Part shown: in pieces, positions 25,621 through 34,041 of the stretch
How positions within the stretch are numbered: the stretch's first letter is position 1
Layout of the letters: every line of letters starts with the position of its first letter
Assembly (NCBI GenBank): GCA_038107835.1
Contig: JAYNHH010000012.1
Coordinates: forward strand, 1 to 64,000
DNA: 64,000 nucleotides
Direction of reading: 5' to 3'
Source of the DNA: MED-G116 sp038107835
GTDB lineage: Bacteria > Pseudomonadota > Alphaproteobacteria > Puniceispirillales > Puniceispirillaceae
Translations under genes and position numbers: made by a program
The notes under the pieces: model-generated
Databases searched by the model: none
What the model was told of the DNA's origin: nothing
Seen by the model: only the letters and a program-made list of their open reading frames with translations

Positions 25621-26781
25621 TCACCCGCCAAGCGGACGCAGGATTGACCGGGTGATGATGTGGCGCTGGATTTCCGAGGTGCCATCCCAGATGCGTTCCA
25701 GCCTTGAATCCCGCCACAGACGGTGAATCGGCATTTCCTCCATCAGGCCCATGCCACCATAGATCTGGACGGCGTCATCGGCGGTCCGGCACAGCATTTC
25801 GGAGCAATAGAGCTTGACCATGGCGGCGTCGCTGTCGCTCATCTGACCATCATTGGCCCGGACGATGGCGTCCCTGACCATCAGCTGTCCGGCGCGCAGA
25901 CCAACCGCCATGTCGGCGAGCTTGAAGCCGGTTGCCTGAAATTTGCCGATGGCCTGGCCAAACTGCCGGCGATTGGCCGCCCAGTCACAGGCCATGTCAT
26001 AGATCCGTTCAGCCTTGCCACAACAGGTTGCACCAACCCAGATCCGGCCCATGCCGAGCCATTTACCAGACAGTTCCAGCCCGCGACCCTCCTCACCAAG
26101 AATATGCGCCGATGACAGGCGGACATCATCAAAATCCAGCCGGAAATTGAGATAGCCACGATAGCTGGTGCAGTTATAGCCTATGCTGACATCAAAGCCC
26201 GGCATACCGACATCGACCAGAAAGGCGGTGATGCGTGACCGTGGCCCGCGCGGCGTCTCATCATGCCCGGTGACGGCGAAAACAATGGCGAAATCGGGCA
26301 TTACCGGCCCCGAGATGAAATGTTTAGAGCCATTGAGGATCCAGTCATCACCATCCCGGCGGGCATTGCTTTTCATCGACATGATGTCGGAACCGGCCTC
26401 TGGCTCGCTCAGGCCAAACAGCTCGCGCTTCTCGCCGGTGACGCAGGGCAGCAGGTAGGTGTCGCGCTGATCCCCCTCACAGGCCAGCAGAATCTCGGTC
26501 GGGCGCGCCACCCATGAATGCAGCGCGTGCGAGGTCTTGCCAAATTCATATTCGATGATGCCCATCTGTTCATAATCAAGGCCTCCGCCCCCGATCTCGG
26601 CTGGCAGATTGGCGGCGAACAGCCCAACCTCACGCGCCCGCGCCTCAATCTGGCGGCCAAGCTCGATCGGGACATGCGCATCGCGGTCGATGGCATCCTC
26701 ATGTGGAAACATCTCGGCGTCCATGAAGCGGCGCACCGTGTCTCTCAGCATCTGCTGTTCGTGGTCAGGGTTGTCGAGCAT
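25621..26781 (-). CDS. Acyl-CoA dehydrogenase
   Basis: A 386-aa FAD-dependent acyl-CoA dehydrogenase. Landmarks are FGLSEPEAGSDIMSMKSNARRDGDDWILNGSK, the GMGRIWVGATCCGKAERIYDMACDWAANRRQFGQ helix region and QIYGGMGLMEEMPIHRLWRDSR near the C terminus. It introduces or removes an alpha-beta double bond in an acyl-CoA. In context it could be a gamma-butyrobetainyl-CoA dehydrogenase or crotonobetainyl-CoA reductase. GGAAG precedes the start, and it is tightly linked to the CoA synthetase downstream. Confidence 0.92.
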   Translation of the reverse strand: MLDNPDHEQQMLRDTVRRFMDAEMFPHEDAIDRDAHVPIELGRQIEARAREVGLFAANLPAEIGGGGLDYEQMGIIEYEFGKTSHALHSWVARPTEILLACEGDQRDTYLLPCVTGEKRELFGLSEPEAGSDIMSMKSNARRDGDDWILNGSKHFISGPVMPDFAIVFAVTGHDETPRGPRSRITAFLVDVGMPGFDVSIGYNCTSYRGYLNFRLDFDDVRLSSAHILGEEGRGLELSGKWLGMGRIWVGATCCGKAERIYDMACDWAANRRQFGQAIGKFQATGFKLADMAVGLRAGQLMVRDAIVRANDGQMSDSDAAMVKLYCSEMLCRTADDAVQIYGGMGLMEEMPIHRLWRDSRLERIWDGTSEIQRHIITRSILRPLGG

Positions 26782-26828
26782 GATCAGTCTTCCATCCGGT
26801 TGGGGTCAGCGTTTGGCAATGGGCGTCT

Positions 26829-27713
26829 TCAGCGTTTGCGCAGACCAAGTTTCGCGCGCGCTTCCGCTGGACTCAGCACCCGGGCGCCCATGCGCTCGAT
26901 AATCTCTCTGGCACGGGTCACGAGCTGGGCATTGGTCGCCAGAACGCCGCGGTCAAGATAGATATTGTCCTCCAGACCGACACGCACATTGCCACCAAGC
27001 GCCACCGCGGCAGCGGCCATTGGCATCTGCATGCGGGAAATGCCAAACGAGGCCCAGGACGCATCAGCCGGCAGCTCATCCTTCATCACCTTCATATTAT
27101 CGACCGACTGCTCAGCCCCCCACGGAATGCCAAGACAGATCTGGAACATTGGCGGCGCGTCGATGATGCCTTCGGCAATCATCTGTTTGGCAAAGCGAAT
27201 CTGGCCAAGCTCAAACACCTCAAGCTCCGGCTTGACGCCGCATTCCTGAACGATGCTGGCCATTCTGCGCAGATAGGGCGGGGTCGAAATATAGATCTCG
27301 TTGCCATTGCCGAAATTCATCGTACCGCAATCAAGCGAACAGATCTCCGGCAGCAATGCGGTGACATGCGCCAGACGTTCCTCCGGTCCGATCATGTCGG
27401 TTCCGGGTCCAGGCAATGCCGGATCATCATCCGACGGCACCCAGTCACCCCCCATGCCAGCGGTCAGATTGATCACCACATCGGTGTCGCTGTCGCGGAT
27501 CCGGTCAACGGTCTCGCGGAACAGCCCGACATCGCGCGACCCCTGCCCGGTTTCCGGATCACGCACATGGATATGAGCAGCCGTTGCCCCGGCCTTTGCC
27601 GCGTCAATCGCCGCGGTGGCAATTTCGGCAGGTGTTACCGGAACATGCGGGTTCTTGCCGGTGGTATCACCAGCCCCTGTGACCGCACAGGTCAGCACAA
27701 CGTCAAAATTCAT
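26829..27713 (-). CDS. BKACE (DUF849) beta-keto acid cleavage enzyme, CdhC-like
   Basis: A 294-aa BKACE-family enzyme, which cleaves a beta-keto acid with acetyl-CoA to give acetoacetate and a new CoA ester. H47 and H49 of AAHIHVRDPETGQGSRD are the zinc ligands. NLTAGMGG, LDCGTMNFG and VGLEDNIYLDRG contain the remaining active-site residues. In carnitine degradation the same family (CdhC) converts 3-dehydrocarnitine. The carnitine-dehydrogenase-like gene and CdhR-like regulator beside it favour that substrate. The start has GGGGAGAT and lies 195 bp from the divergent regulator gene. Confidence 0.87.
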   Translation of the reverse strand: MNFDVVLTCAVTGAGDTTGKNPHVPVTPAEIATAAIDAAKAGATAAHIHVRDPETGQGSRDVGLFRETVDRIRDSDTDVVINLTAGMGGDWVPSDDDPALPGPGTDMIGPEERLAHVTALLPEICSLDCGTMNFGNGNEIYISTPPYLRRMASIVQECGVKPELEVFELGQIRFAKQMIAEGIIDAPPMFQICLGIPWGAEQSVDNMKVMKDELPADASWASFGISRMQMPMAAAAVALGGNVRVGLEDNIYLDRGVLATNAQLVTRAREIIERMGARVLSPAEARAKLGLRKR

Positions 27714-27834
27714 CTCGATCTCCCCTCACGGCCCGAAAACGGTCCCTGCCCGGATATGACAGGCGGGCAGTGATAACCAGTCGGGCCGGTTGTTCATCGC
27801 CTGATTTTTCACGCGGTAAACCGGTTCGGTTGTA

Positions 27835-27870
27835 AATATTTCGCCAAAACGAATATTTTTTCGTAAAATG
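27835..27870. promoter_or_regulatory. AT-rich direct repeats upstream of the AraC-type regulator
   Basis: Within an AT-rich patch, TTTCGCCAAAAC (27839-27850) is repeated as TTTCGTAAAATG (27859-27870), 20 bp apart. AATATT also recurs at 27835 and 27852. AraC-family proteins commonly bind direct repeats about two helical turns apart, so this could be the operator of the regulator at 27908 and of the divergent BKACE gene. It is a visual match only. Confidence 0.35.
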
Positions 27871-27907
27871 AGAGCAGGGAAACGGAGTGGCGGCGGAAAG
27901 GCACAGA

Positions 27908-28993
27908 ATGAGCGAAAAGGCAAAGGAGCCCGTGGCAGGGCCACGCAGCCGCGAAATGCGCTTTGTGCTGCTGCCGCGATTCAACATGGCAACCCTTGCG
28001 ACGATGATCGAGCCGCTGCGGATTGCCAATTATGTCAGCGGCGAGGCGCTGTATCGCTGGGAGTTTCTGACGCCGGATGGTGGCAGCGTACAGGCGAGCA
28101 ACATGATGGAGCTTGCCTGTCATGGCCTCGATCACCCGATCCAGCCAGGTGCCACGCTCGATTGTGTCGCGCTGCTTGGCAGCTGGGGCGCCGAGCGGTT
28201 TTTCGACAACCGGCTGGCCAACTGGCTGCGCGGGCATGAACGGCATGGGGTGCCCCTGATCGGCGTCGAGATCGGTTCCTATATCTTTGCCAGAGCCGGG
28301 CTGCTGACCCAGCGTCAGGCGACAACACACTGGTCGTTCTTTGCCGGATTCGCCGAGAGCTTTCCGCATGTCGAGGCCAGAGAGCAGATGTTCACCATCG
28401 ACAAGCAGATGATGACCTGCGCCGGGGGATTGGCCGGGATCGACCTTGTTCTGCACCGCATCGCCGCCACACATGACGAGGAGCTGGCAGCGGAAATTGC
28501 CAGCCAGATGCTGCATCACCGACGCGCCAAGCCACATTTCGCCCAGCGCCCACCGACCGGGCCGACAACGCCGGATGTGCATCCGGTGATCAAGAGGGTC
28601 AGCCAGATTCTTGAGGACCGGATCGAGGACAGCATTTCAATTCCCGAACTATGCCGCCAGATGAAGATGCCACAACGCAAGCTGGAACGGCTGTTCAACA
28701 GGCATCTTGGCTGTACGGTCATTCAGTTCTACCGGTTCGTGAAACTGCAATATGCGCGCACGCTTCTGGTCAGTACGAGCATGGATATCCGCGAGATATC
28801 GGTGGCTTCCGGCTTCAACTCGATGTCCTATTTCTCGCATTGCTTCGCCAAGACCTTTGGCCGCAAGCCGAGCCAGTACCGCCTTGCCTGGCCGGAAGCG
28901 GAAACCGCCCCGTCCTGGCCGGGAACGATGTATGCCCTGACCCATGCGGCAAAGGCCTATCGGGCGGAAAAATCAGCCAGCAGGACCGAGTGA
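27908..28993 (+). CDS. GATase1-like AraC-family regulator, CdhR/GbdR-like
   Basis: A transcription factor of about 361 aa with an N-terminal DJ-1/PfpI-like domain (residues 12-185; IEPLRIANYVSGE, LLGSWGAERFF, GVEIGSYIFA). The family's catalytic cysteine position is a glutamate, so it is probably non-enzymatic. The C-terminal AraC HTH domain covers about 225-320 (ISIPELCRQMKMPQRKLERLFN, SVASGFNSMSYFSHCFAKTFGRKPSQYR). CdhR and GbdR, which sense carnitine and glycine betaine, have this architecture. ATG 27908 follows GGAAAGG; GTG 27887 is an alternative. It sits in the middle of the proposed carnitine-type island and probably controls it. Confidence 0.85.
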   Translation: MSEKAKEPVAGPRSREMRFVLLPRFNMATLATMIEPLRIANYVSGEALYRWEFLTPDGGSVQASNMMELACHGLDHPIQPGATLDCVALLGSWGAERFFDNRLANWLRGHERHGVPLIGVEIGSYIFARAGLLTQRQATTHWSFFAGFAESFPHVEAREQMFTIDKQMMTCAGGLAGIDLVLHRIAATHDEELAAEIASQMLHHRRAKPHFAQRPPTGPTTPDVHPVIKRVSQILEDRIEDSISIPELCRQMKMPQRKLERLFNRHLGCTVIQFYRFVKLQYARTLLVSTSMDIREISVASGFNSMSYFSHCFAKTFGRKPSQYRLAWPEAETAPSWPGTMYALTHAAKAYRAEKSASRTE

Positions 28994-29039
28994 GAAAAAG
29001 CGTCTCCGGCCTTGTTTTTCGCTGTGGGTGGGCTGTGGG

Positions 29040-29975
29040 TCACTCCTCACAGGCCTTGATGATTTTGACAATGCGGCGGTCACGTTCGGCGGCCATTTCG
29101 GCAAAGGATCTGTCGCCAGCCATTTCGTTGCAGCCCTCAACCATGGCGTCACGCAGCGATTTTGTCAGCTCCGGCGCGGCAAGCCGGGTCCAGGGCAATT
29201 TGAGCGCCGGACCGAACTGGTCGAGATTTGTCGCCATGCCGCCCTCACCGCAGGCAACGTGAAACGCCATACATTGTCCCTGAATGGCCATCCGGGGCGC
29301 TGGGCCAAAGCGCAGGGCGCGGTCAATATCCTCGGGGCTGGCCTCGCCATTGGCGACCATGTGCAGGGCTTCGCGCCACAGCGCTTCCTGCAGGCGGGTG
29401 GCCACAAAACCGGGAATCTCCTTTTTCAGACGCAGCGGTTCCTTGCCAGCGTGCAGATAGAACTCGACAGCCCAGTCAAGCGCCGCCGCATCGGTTGCCG
29501 CCCCGCCGACGATCTCGACAAGCGGCAGCAGATAGGGCGGGTTGAACGGATGCCCGACGATGGTGCGCCCGGGCGTCGGGCAGTCGGCCTGAATGTCGGT
29601 CATCGGCAGGCCGGAAGTGCTTGAGGCGATGATGATGTCGTTTGGAACAAGCACGCCAAGCCGCGCATACAGCGGCTGTTTGATCTCAAGGCGCTCGGGG
29701 GCGGATTCCTGGACAAACTGGGTGCCGGCAACGGCCTGCTCCAGATCATCGGTGATGATGAGATTGTCGCGACTGGCACCGGCGGCAAGACCGATCTGCT
29801 GCAGGCTTGTCCAGGCGGTGTCGATGATCGCGCGAAAAATGGGTTCCTCATCCATGCTGTGCAGATAGGCGCGCACCTGATAGCCGCGTGACAGGAAAAA
29901 GGCAGCCCAGCCGCCGCCGATCGGCCCGGCGCCGATGCTGGTTACAGTCTGGATTTTGTGGGGTGATGGGCGCAT
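29040..29975 (-). CDS. 3-hydroxyacyl-type dehydrogenase, L-carnitine dehydrogenase-like (CdhA)
   Basis: A 311-aa NAD-dependent dehydrogenase of the 3-hydroxyacyl-CoA dehydrogenase fold. It has the Rossmann loop GAGPIGGGWAAFF, FVQESAPERLEIK, SSTSGLPMTDI, the catalytic His in VGHPFNPPYLLPLVEIVGG, and VPGFVATRLQEALWREALHM. These match L-carnitine dehydrogenases closely and fit the adjacent BKACE and CaiD-like genes. It would oxidise carnitine to 3-dehydrocarnitine. It lacks the C-terminal thioesterase domain seen in some fused homologues. The ATG at 29975 (AAGGGG site) is preferred over GTG at 29996. Confidence 0.82.
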   Translation of the reverse strand: MRPSPHKIQTVTSIGAGPIGGGWAAFFLSRGYQVRAYLHSMDEEPIFRAIIDTAWTSLQQIGLAAGASRDNLIITDDLEQAVAGTQFVQESAPERLEIKQPLYARLGVLVPNDIIIASSTSGLPMTDIQADCPTPGRTIVGHPFNPPYLLPLVEIVGGAATDAAALDWAVEFYLHAGKEPLRLKKEIPGFVATRLQEALWREALHMVANGEASPEDIDRALRFGPAPRMAIQGQCMAFHVACGEGGMATNLDQFGPALKLPWTRLAAPELTKSLRDAMVEGCNEMAGDRSFAEMAAERDRRIVKIIKACEE

Positions 29976-30011
29976 CTCGACAGCCCCTTTCGACACGGTT
30001 GGATCTGGTGG

Positions 30012-30815
30012 CTATCTGCCCTTGAAAACGGGTTCACGCTTTTCGACGAAGGCCTTGATTCCCTCGGCCGCATCGTCTGATTTCAGCATCGCCCGGTAGG
30101 TTGGCAGATCATCCTGACGCATGCTGGCAAAGGCAGCCTCGGTCGGGCGGCACTCGATATGGCGAATGACCTCCTTGACGGACTGCATCGCCAGCGGCGC
30201 GGCCCAGGCAAGCTGGCCCGCCCATTCACGCGCCTCATTCATCAGATCGGCAGCCGGAACAACCTTGTTGACCAGCCCGTAATGCGCGGCCTCATCGGCC
30301 TTCATCCGGCGGCCGAGAAACAGCATTTCCATGGCAATGTTGTGCGGGATCCGGCGGGGCAGACGCTGAATCGCGCCGGCATCGGGGATGATGCCAAGCG
30401 GCATTTCCGGCAGTGCAAACTCTACATGCTCTGCGGCAATCAACAAATCACAGGCAAGCGCGATTTCAAAACCGCCGCCGATGACCAGACCGTTGAGCGC
30501 GCCGATGACAGGCTTGTTCAGCGACCAGTTCTCGGTAAGGCCGGCAAAACCACCCTCGCCATAATCGCCATCATCCCACCATTCATCGAGCCTGGCATCA
30601 CCGCTGTCGAGCGATTTCAGATCCCAGCCGGCAGAAAAAATCCGCTCACCGGCGGCGGTGATGATGCCAACGCGCAGATCATCATCATCACGCAGCTGGC
30701 GGAAGGCCTCGCCAAGCGCCCGACTCATCTCATGGTCGATGGCGTTGACCTTCGGCTTGTTCAGCCGCACCTCGAGGACATGGCCGTCCCTGCTGACCTC
30801 AACCATTTCAGACAT
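30012..30815 (-). CDS. Carnitinyl-CoA dehydratase/crotonobetainyl-CoA hydratase, CaiD-like
   Basis: A 267-aa crotonase-family enzyme that resembles E. coli CaiD along its length: RLNKPKVNAID, GERIFSAGWDLKSLD, YGEGGFAGLTE, LNKPVIGALNG, GGGFEIALACD, LPEMPLGIIPDAGAIQRLP and the terminus FVEKREPVFKGR. The oxyanion-hole residues and the catalytic glutamate region are intact. CaiD interconverts crotonobetainyl-CoA and carnitinyl-CoA. It is followed after 36 bp by the carnitine-dehydrogenase-like gene. GGGGAGAG precedes its start. Confidence 0.85.
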   Translation of the reverse strand: MSEMVEVSRDGHVLEVRLNKPKVNAIDHEMSRALGEAFRQLRDDDDLRVGIITAAGERIFSAGWDLKSLDSGDARLDEWWDDGDYGEGGFAGLTENWSLNKPVIGALNGLVIGGGFEIALACDLLIAAEHVEFALPEMPLGIIPDAGAIQRLPRRIPHNIAMEMLFLGRRMKADEAAHYGLVNKVVPAADLMNEAREWAGQLAWAAPLAMQSVKEVIRHIECRPTEAAFASMRQDDLPTYRAMLKSDDAAEGIKAFVEKREPVFKGR

Positions 30816-30896
30816 CGCAATTCTCTCCCCTGTTGGATGGCACCCCTGTTGGACGCCCTCTTCTGGATGGTGTCATGCCGGACCGGTGGCGAACGG

Positions 30897-31934
30897 TCAG
30901 GCAAAGGCCGGCATGACCTCATTGATGAACAGCTCAAGCGAGCGTTTCTGCTCGCGTCGGCCAAGGCCCATGCTGGCATAATAGGTGAACTGATCAACGC
31001 CAAGCGCCTCATATCTGCGTAATTTCGCAATCACCTCGTCGGGCGTGCCAAACATCAGATTCTCCTGCAGCATGGCAGGGTTGTATTCCTCGCGGTTTTC
31101 CAGCTCTTTCAACTCAATGCTGGCCGGAAAGCCATTCTGCACATCGCCCAGATTTTTATACAGATTTTCAAACTGGCTCAGCACCGCCTGCACCGCACGA
31201 ACCGGAACCATTGAATCCGCAGCGCTGTCATAGACCGCAGTGTGACGCATCATCGCAAAGACCGGGCGCGGCTTGCCCGGATTGTTCGCCATCGCCTCGT
31301 CAAGACGCTCCCGGTACAGCTCAGCCTCGGCCATGGGCCGGGTGAAGGGCCAGGACAGGATGTTGATCGAGTTCTTCACCGCGAAATCATAGGTGATCGG
31401 CGCGCGTGCCGCCGCCCAGATCGGCGGGTGCGGCTGTTGCAGCGGTTTCGGCACCGAGGTCGACAGGGGGAAGGACCAGAATTCGCCATCATGTTCGTAA
31501 TCGCCCTGCCACAGCGCTTTGACCGCCGGCAGCATCTCGTGCATGTAGCGCCAGCTGTCACTCTGTTTGAGGCCTGGATGCATGCGGTCAAATTCGCGCT
31601 GATAGGCGCCTGACCCGATGCCGAATTCAAGCCGACCGCCGGAAATCAGATCGGCCATCGCCGCCTCGCCGGCAAGTTTGATCGGATGCCAGTAGGCCGC
31701 GTTGACAACCGCCGTGCCAAGCCGGATGTCGGAAGTGTTGGCCCCCCACCAGGCAAGCAGCTGGAACGGGTCCGGGGCGATGGTCATCTCGATGGCGTGA
31801 TGCTCGGCCGCCCAGACAATGTGAAAGCCGCCACGATCGGCCATCTGCACCATCTCAAGCGTGTGCGCGGCGACGTCGCGCATGTCATCGCCGTCATCAA
31901 GACGTTCCAGATTGATCGCTAGTTGAAACTTCAT
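30897..31934 (-). CDS. Luciferase-like (LLM) flavin-dependent oxidoreductase
   Basis: A 345-aa F420/FMN-dependent LLM-fold monooxygenase. Segments are FHIVWAAEHHAIEM, IRLGTAVVNAAYWHPIKLAGEAAMADLISGGRLEFGIGSG and the C-terminal FGTPDEVIAKLRRYEALGVDQFTYY. Such enzymes oxidise amines or open rings using reduced flavin. No partner flavin reductase is adjacent. It is the first gene of the leftward block LLM-CaiD-CdhA and lies about 240 bp from the divergent DMT gene. Its place in a carnitine pathway is unclear, which suggests that the cluster handles an additional precursor. Confidence 0.88.
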   Translation of the reverse strand: MKFQLAINLERLDDGDDMRDVAAHTLEMVQMADRGGFHIVWAAEHHAIEMTIAPDPFQLLAWWGANTSDIRLGTAVVNAAYWHPIKLAGEAAMADLISGGRLEFGIGSGAYQREFDRMHPGLKQSDSWRYMHEMLPAVKALWQGDYEHDGEFWSFPLSTSVPKPLQQPHPPIWAAARAPITYDFAVKNSINILSWPFTRPMAEAELYRERLDEAMANNPGKPRPVFAMMRHTAVYDSAADSMVPVRAVQAVLSQFENLYKNLGDVQNGFPASIELKELENREEYNPAMLQENLMFGTPDEVIAKLRRYEALGVDQFTYYASMGLGRREQKRSLELFINEVMPAFA

Positions 31935-32174
31935 GTCCTAAATCCCCCAGGCAGTCCCGGCCATCATCCAGCGGCACCGGTCCACATATCATGTCGGGGA
32001 ACATCACCCCAAATAACCACATTTTTGACGCTAACAAAAATTTTTGGACAGAAATGGCCGGTAAAACGGCACAAAATCGTCATTTCACGCCACCGGCGGG
32101 CGAAGTGATCAGGCCGGAAACCGCATCGCCAGATTTGATTTGATTTTGGCCGGCAATGCCCACAAACTCCGCTG

Positions 32175-33086
32175 ATGATTTCTGACCGTCCCCTGATAGG
32201 CCTCCTGTTTGTCTTTGTCTTCTGCCTGCTGGCACCGCTTGGTGACGCGCTGGTAAAGGTGGTGGGAGTCGGCGCGCCGCTGATGATGCTGATGCTCTCG
32301 CGCTTTGTCTTTCAGGCCGTGTCCCTTGTCCCCCTGGTGCTGGTGCTGCGGCGCGGCTTTCCGACCGGTCGGCGCGTTTTAGGGCTGATCTGCCTGCGCA
32401 GCCTGTTCCATATTGCCGGCATTGGCATGATGTTCACCTCGCTGCGGTTGCTGCCGCTGGCCGATGCCATCGCCATTGTTTTCGTGTTTCCGTTCATTCT
32501 GCTTTTTCTGGGGAGGTTTCTCCTCGGCGAGACGGTTGGCCGTGACCGGATCATCGCCTGTGTGCTGGGGTTTGGCGGCTGTCTGCTGGTGATCAAACCC
32601 AGCTTTGCCGAGGTTGGGCTTTTTGCGCTGCTGCCAATCGCCGTGGCCTTTGCCTTTTCCACCTTCATGCTGATCACGAGATCGATTGCCAAGGAATGCG
32701 ACCCGATCAGCCTGCAGGCGACAAGCGGCACTGTCTCGACGGCCATGCTGCTGCTTGTCTGGCTCCTTGCCGGAAATGATGCGCCCTATGATCTGGCGAT
32801 CACCCTGCCGGCAACCGAGAGGATTGGCTGGCTGCTGTTTGCCATCGGCGCGCTTGGTACTGCCGGGCATCTGTGCATGACCATCGCCCTGCGCTTTGCC
32901 CCATCGGCGACGCTGGCCCCGCTGCAATATATCGAGATTCCGGTTGCCACCTTTCTGGGGTGGCTGTTTTTCAGGGAACTTCCCGACGGGCTTGCCGCGC
33001 TTGGCATCATGATCACCATCGGCGCCGGCGTCTTTGTCGTGATGAGTGAGCGCCAGATGCTGACGGCGAAGGCGGCATCAGAGTGA
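32175..33086 (+). CDS. EamA/DMT-superfamily transporter, first of a pair
   Basis: A 303-aa inner-membrane protein with about ten hydrophobic segments in two EamA repeats (for example GVGAPLMMLMLSRFVFQAVSL, LPLADAIAIVFVFPFILLFLGRFLLGE and LAPLQYIEIPVATFLGWLFFRELP). DMT transporters usually export metabolites or amino acids, and the substrate is unknown. Seven bases separate it from a second DMT gene, so the two form an operon and may pair. Confidence 0.9.
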   Translation: MISDRPLIGLLFVFVFCLLAPLGDALVKVVGVGAPLMMLMLSRFVFQAVSLVPLVLVLRRGFPTGRRVLGLICLRSLFHIAGIGMMFTSLRLLPLADAIAIVFVFPFILLFLGRFLLGETVGRDRIIACVLGFGGCLLVIKPSFAEVGLFALLPIAVAFAFSTFMLITRSIAKECDPISLQATSGTVSTAMLLLVWLLAGNDAPYDLAITLPATERIGWLLFAIGALGTAGHLCMTIALRFAPSATLAPLQYIEIPVATFLGWLFFRELPDGLAALGIMITIGAGVFVVMSERQMLTAKAASE

Positions 33087-33093
33087 CCGGCCT

Positions 33094-34041
33094 GTGACAG
33101 ACGAGGCAGAAACGCAGGCAGTGGGCGCTGGCCGGCGTTTGACACGATCACCCCTGTTCGGAATTGGCCTGGCGTTGCTTGGCGCGCTGATCATCACCCC
33201 GGACACGCTGCTGATCCGCCTGTCCGGACTGGAGGGCTGGCCGCTGACAGCGTGGCGTGGATTGCTGATCGGTGGCTCCATGCTGCTGGGCTGGATGATC
33301 ATGGCCGGACGGCAGATGGGCGCTGATCTCAGACAGATGGCGACGATGCCGTTTCTGGTGATCATGCTGGCCAATGGCGGGAACACGCTGTGTTTCAATT
33401 TTGCCGCCGTGGAAACCTCGATCATCGTCGTGCTGACAGCGCTGGCGACAGTGCCCGTGCTGGCGGCGCTGCTGAGCTTTGTGATCCTGCGCGAGGCGAC
33501 AACGCGGCGCACCTGGCAGGCAATCGTGATGACGATGGCCGGGGTGCTGATCGTTGTCTTCAACGGTGAGGGCGCGGTGGCGGCCCCCGAAGGCAGCGTC
33601 TTTCTTGGCGGATTTCTGGGCGTCATGACGGCATTGTGCATCGCGGTGGTTTTTGTCGTCACGCGCCGATACCCGCAGACGCCGGTTCTGCTGGCGGTCT
33701 CGCTGGGGACGCTGAGCACCGGAGTCATCGGGTTTCTGGGAACCGATCTGCAGGAGATGATGGCCGGGTCGCTATGGGCGGTGCTGGTCATGTGCCTGCT
33801 GGTGATGCCGCTGGCATGGTGCCTGCTGTCGCTGGCTCCGCGCTATACCGCGCCAACCAATGTCAGCCTGTTGATGCTGCTCGAAATGGTGCTGGGGCCA
33901 TTCTGGGTCTGGCTTGGCACCGGCGAGAGGCCAAGCCCGATGATGCTGGTGGGGGCGGCCATCGTTCTGGTGACGCTGGCCAGCTACATCATCGCAACAG
34001 CGCGCGCCGAGGTCAGGCTCAGGGATCGGACGGAAAGCTGA
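33094..34041 (+). CDS. EamA/DMT-superfamily transporter, second of a pair
   Basis: A 315-aa ten-helix EamA-type protein starting at a GTG. Segments include GIGLALLGALIITPDTLLIRLSGLEGWPLTAWRG, FAAVETSIIVVLTALATVPVLAALLSFVILRE and TAPTNVSLLMLLEMVLGPFWVWLGTGE. It differs from the upstream DMT protein, so this is not a recent duplication. The last 23 bp overlap the convergent GST gene. Confidence 0.9.
   Translation: MTDEAETQAVGAGRRLTRSPLFGIGLALLGALIITPDTLLIRLSGLEGWPLTAWRGLLIGGSMLLGWMIMAGRQMGADLRQMATMPFLVIMLANGGNTLCFNFAAVETSIIVVLTALATVPVLAALLSFVILREATTRRTWQAIVMTMAGVLIVVFNGEGAVAAPEGSVFLGGFLGVMTALCIAVVFVVTRRYPQTPVLLAVSLGTLSTGVIGFLGTDLQEMMAGSLWAVLVMCLLVMPLAWCLLSLAPRYTAPTNVSLLMLLEMVLGPFWVWLGTGERPSPMMLVGAAIVLVTLASYIIATARAEVRLRDRTES

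Noticed and set aside
23982..25655. Open frame of 557 codons on the plus strand opposite the acyl-CoA synthetase gene
   Set aside because: It is antisense to a gene with clear family motifs, has a biased basic composition and shows no recognisable domain. Such frames are expected opposite GC-rich codons. Dozens of similar antisense frames in the window were left out for the same reason.
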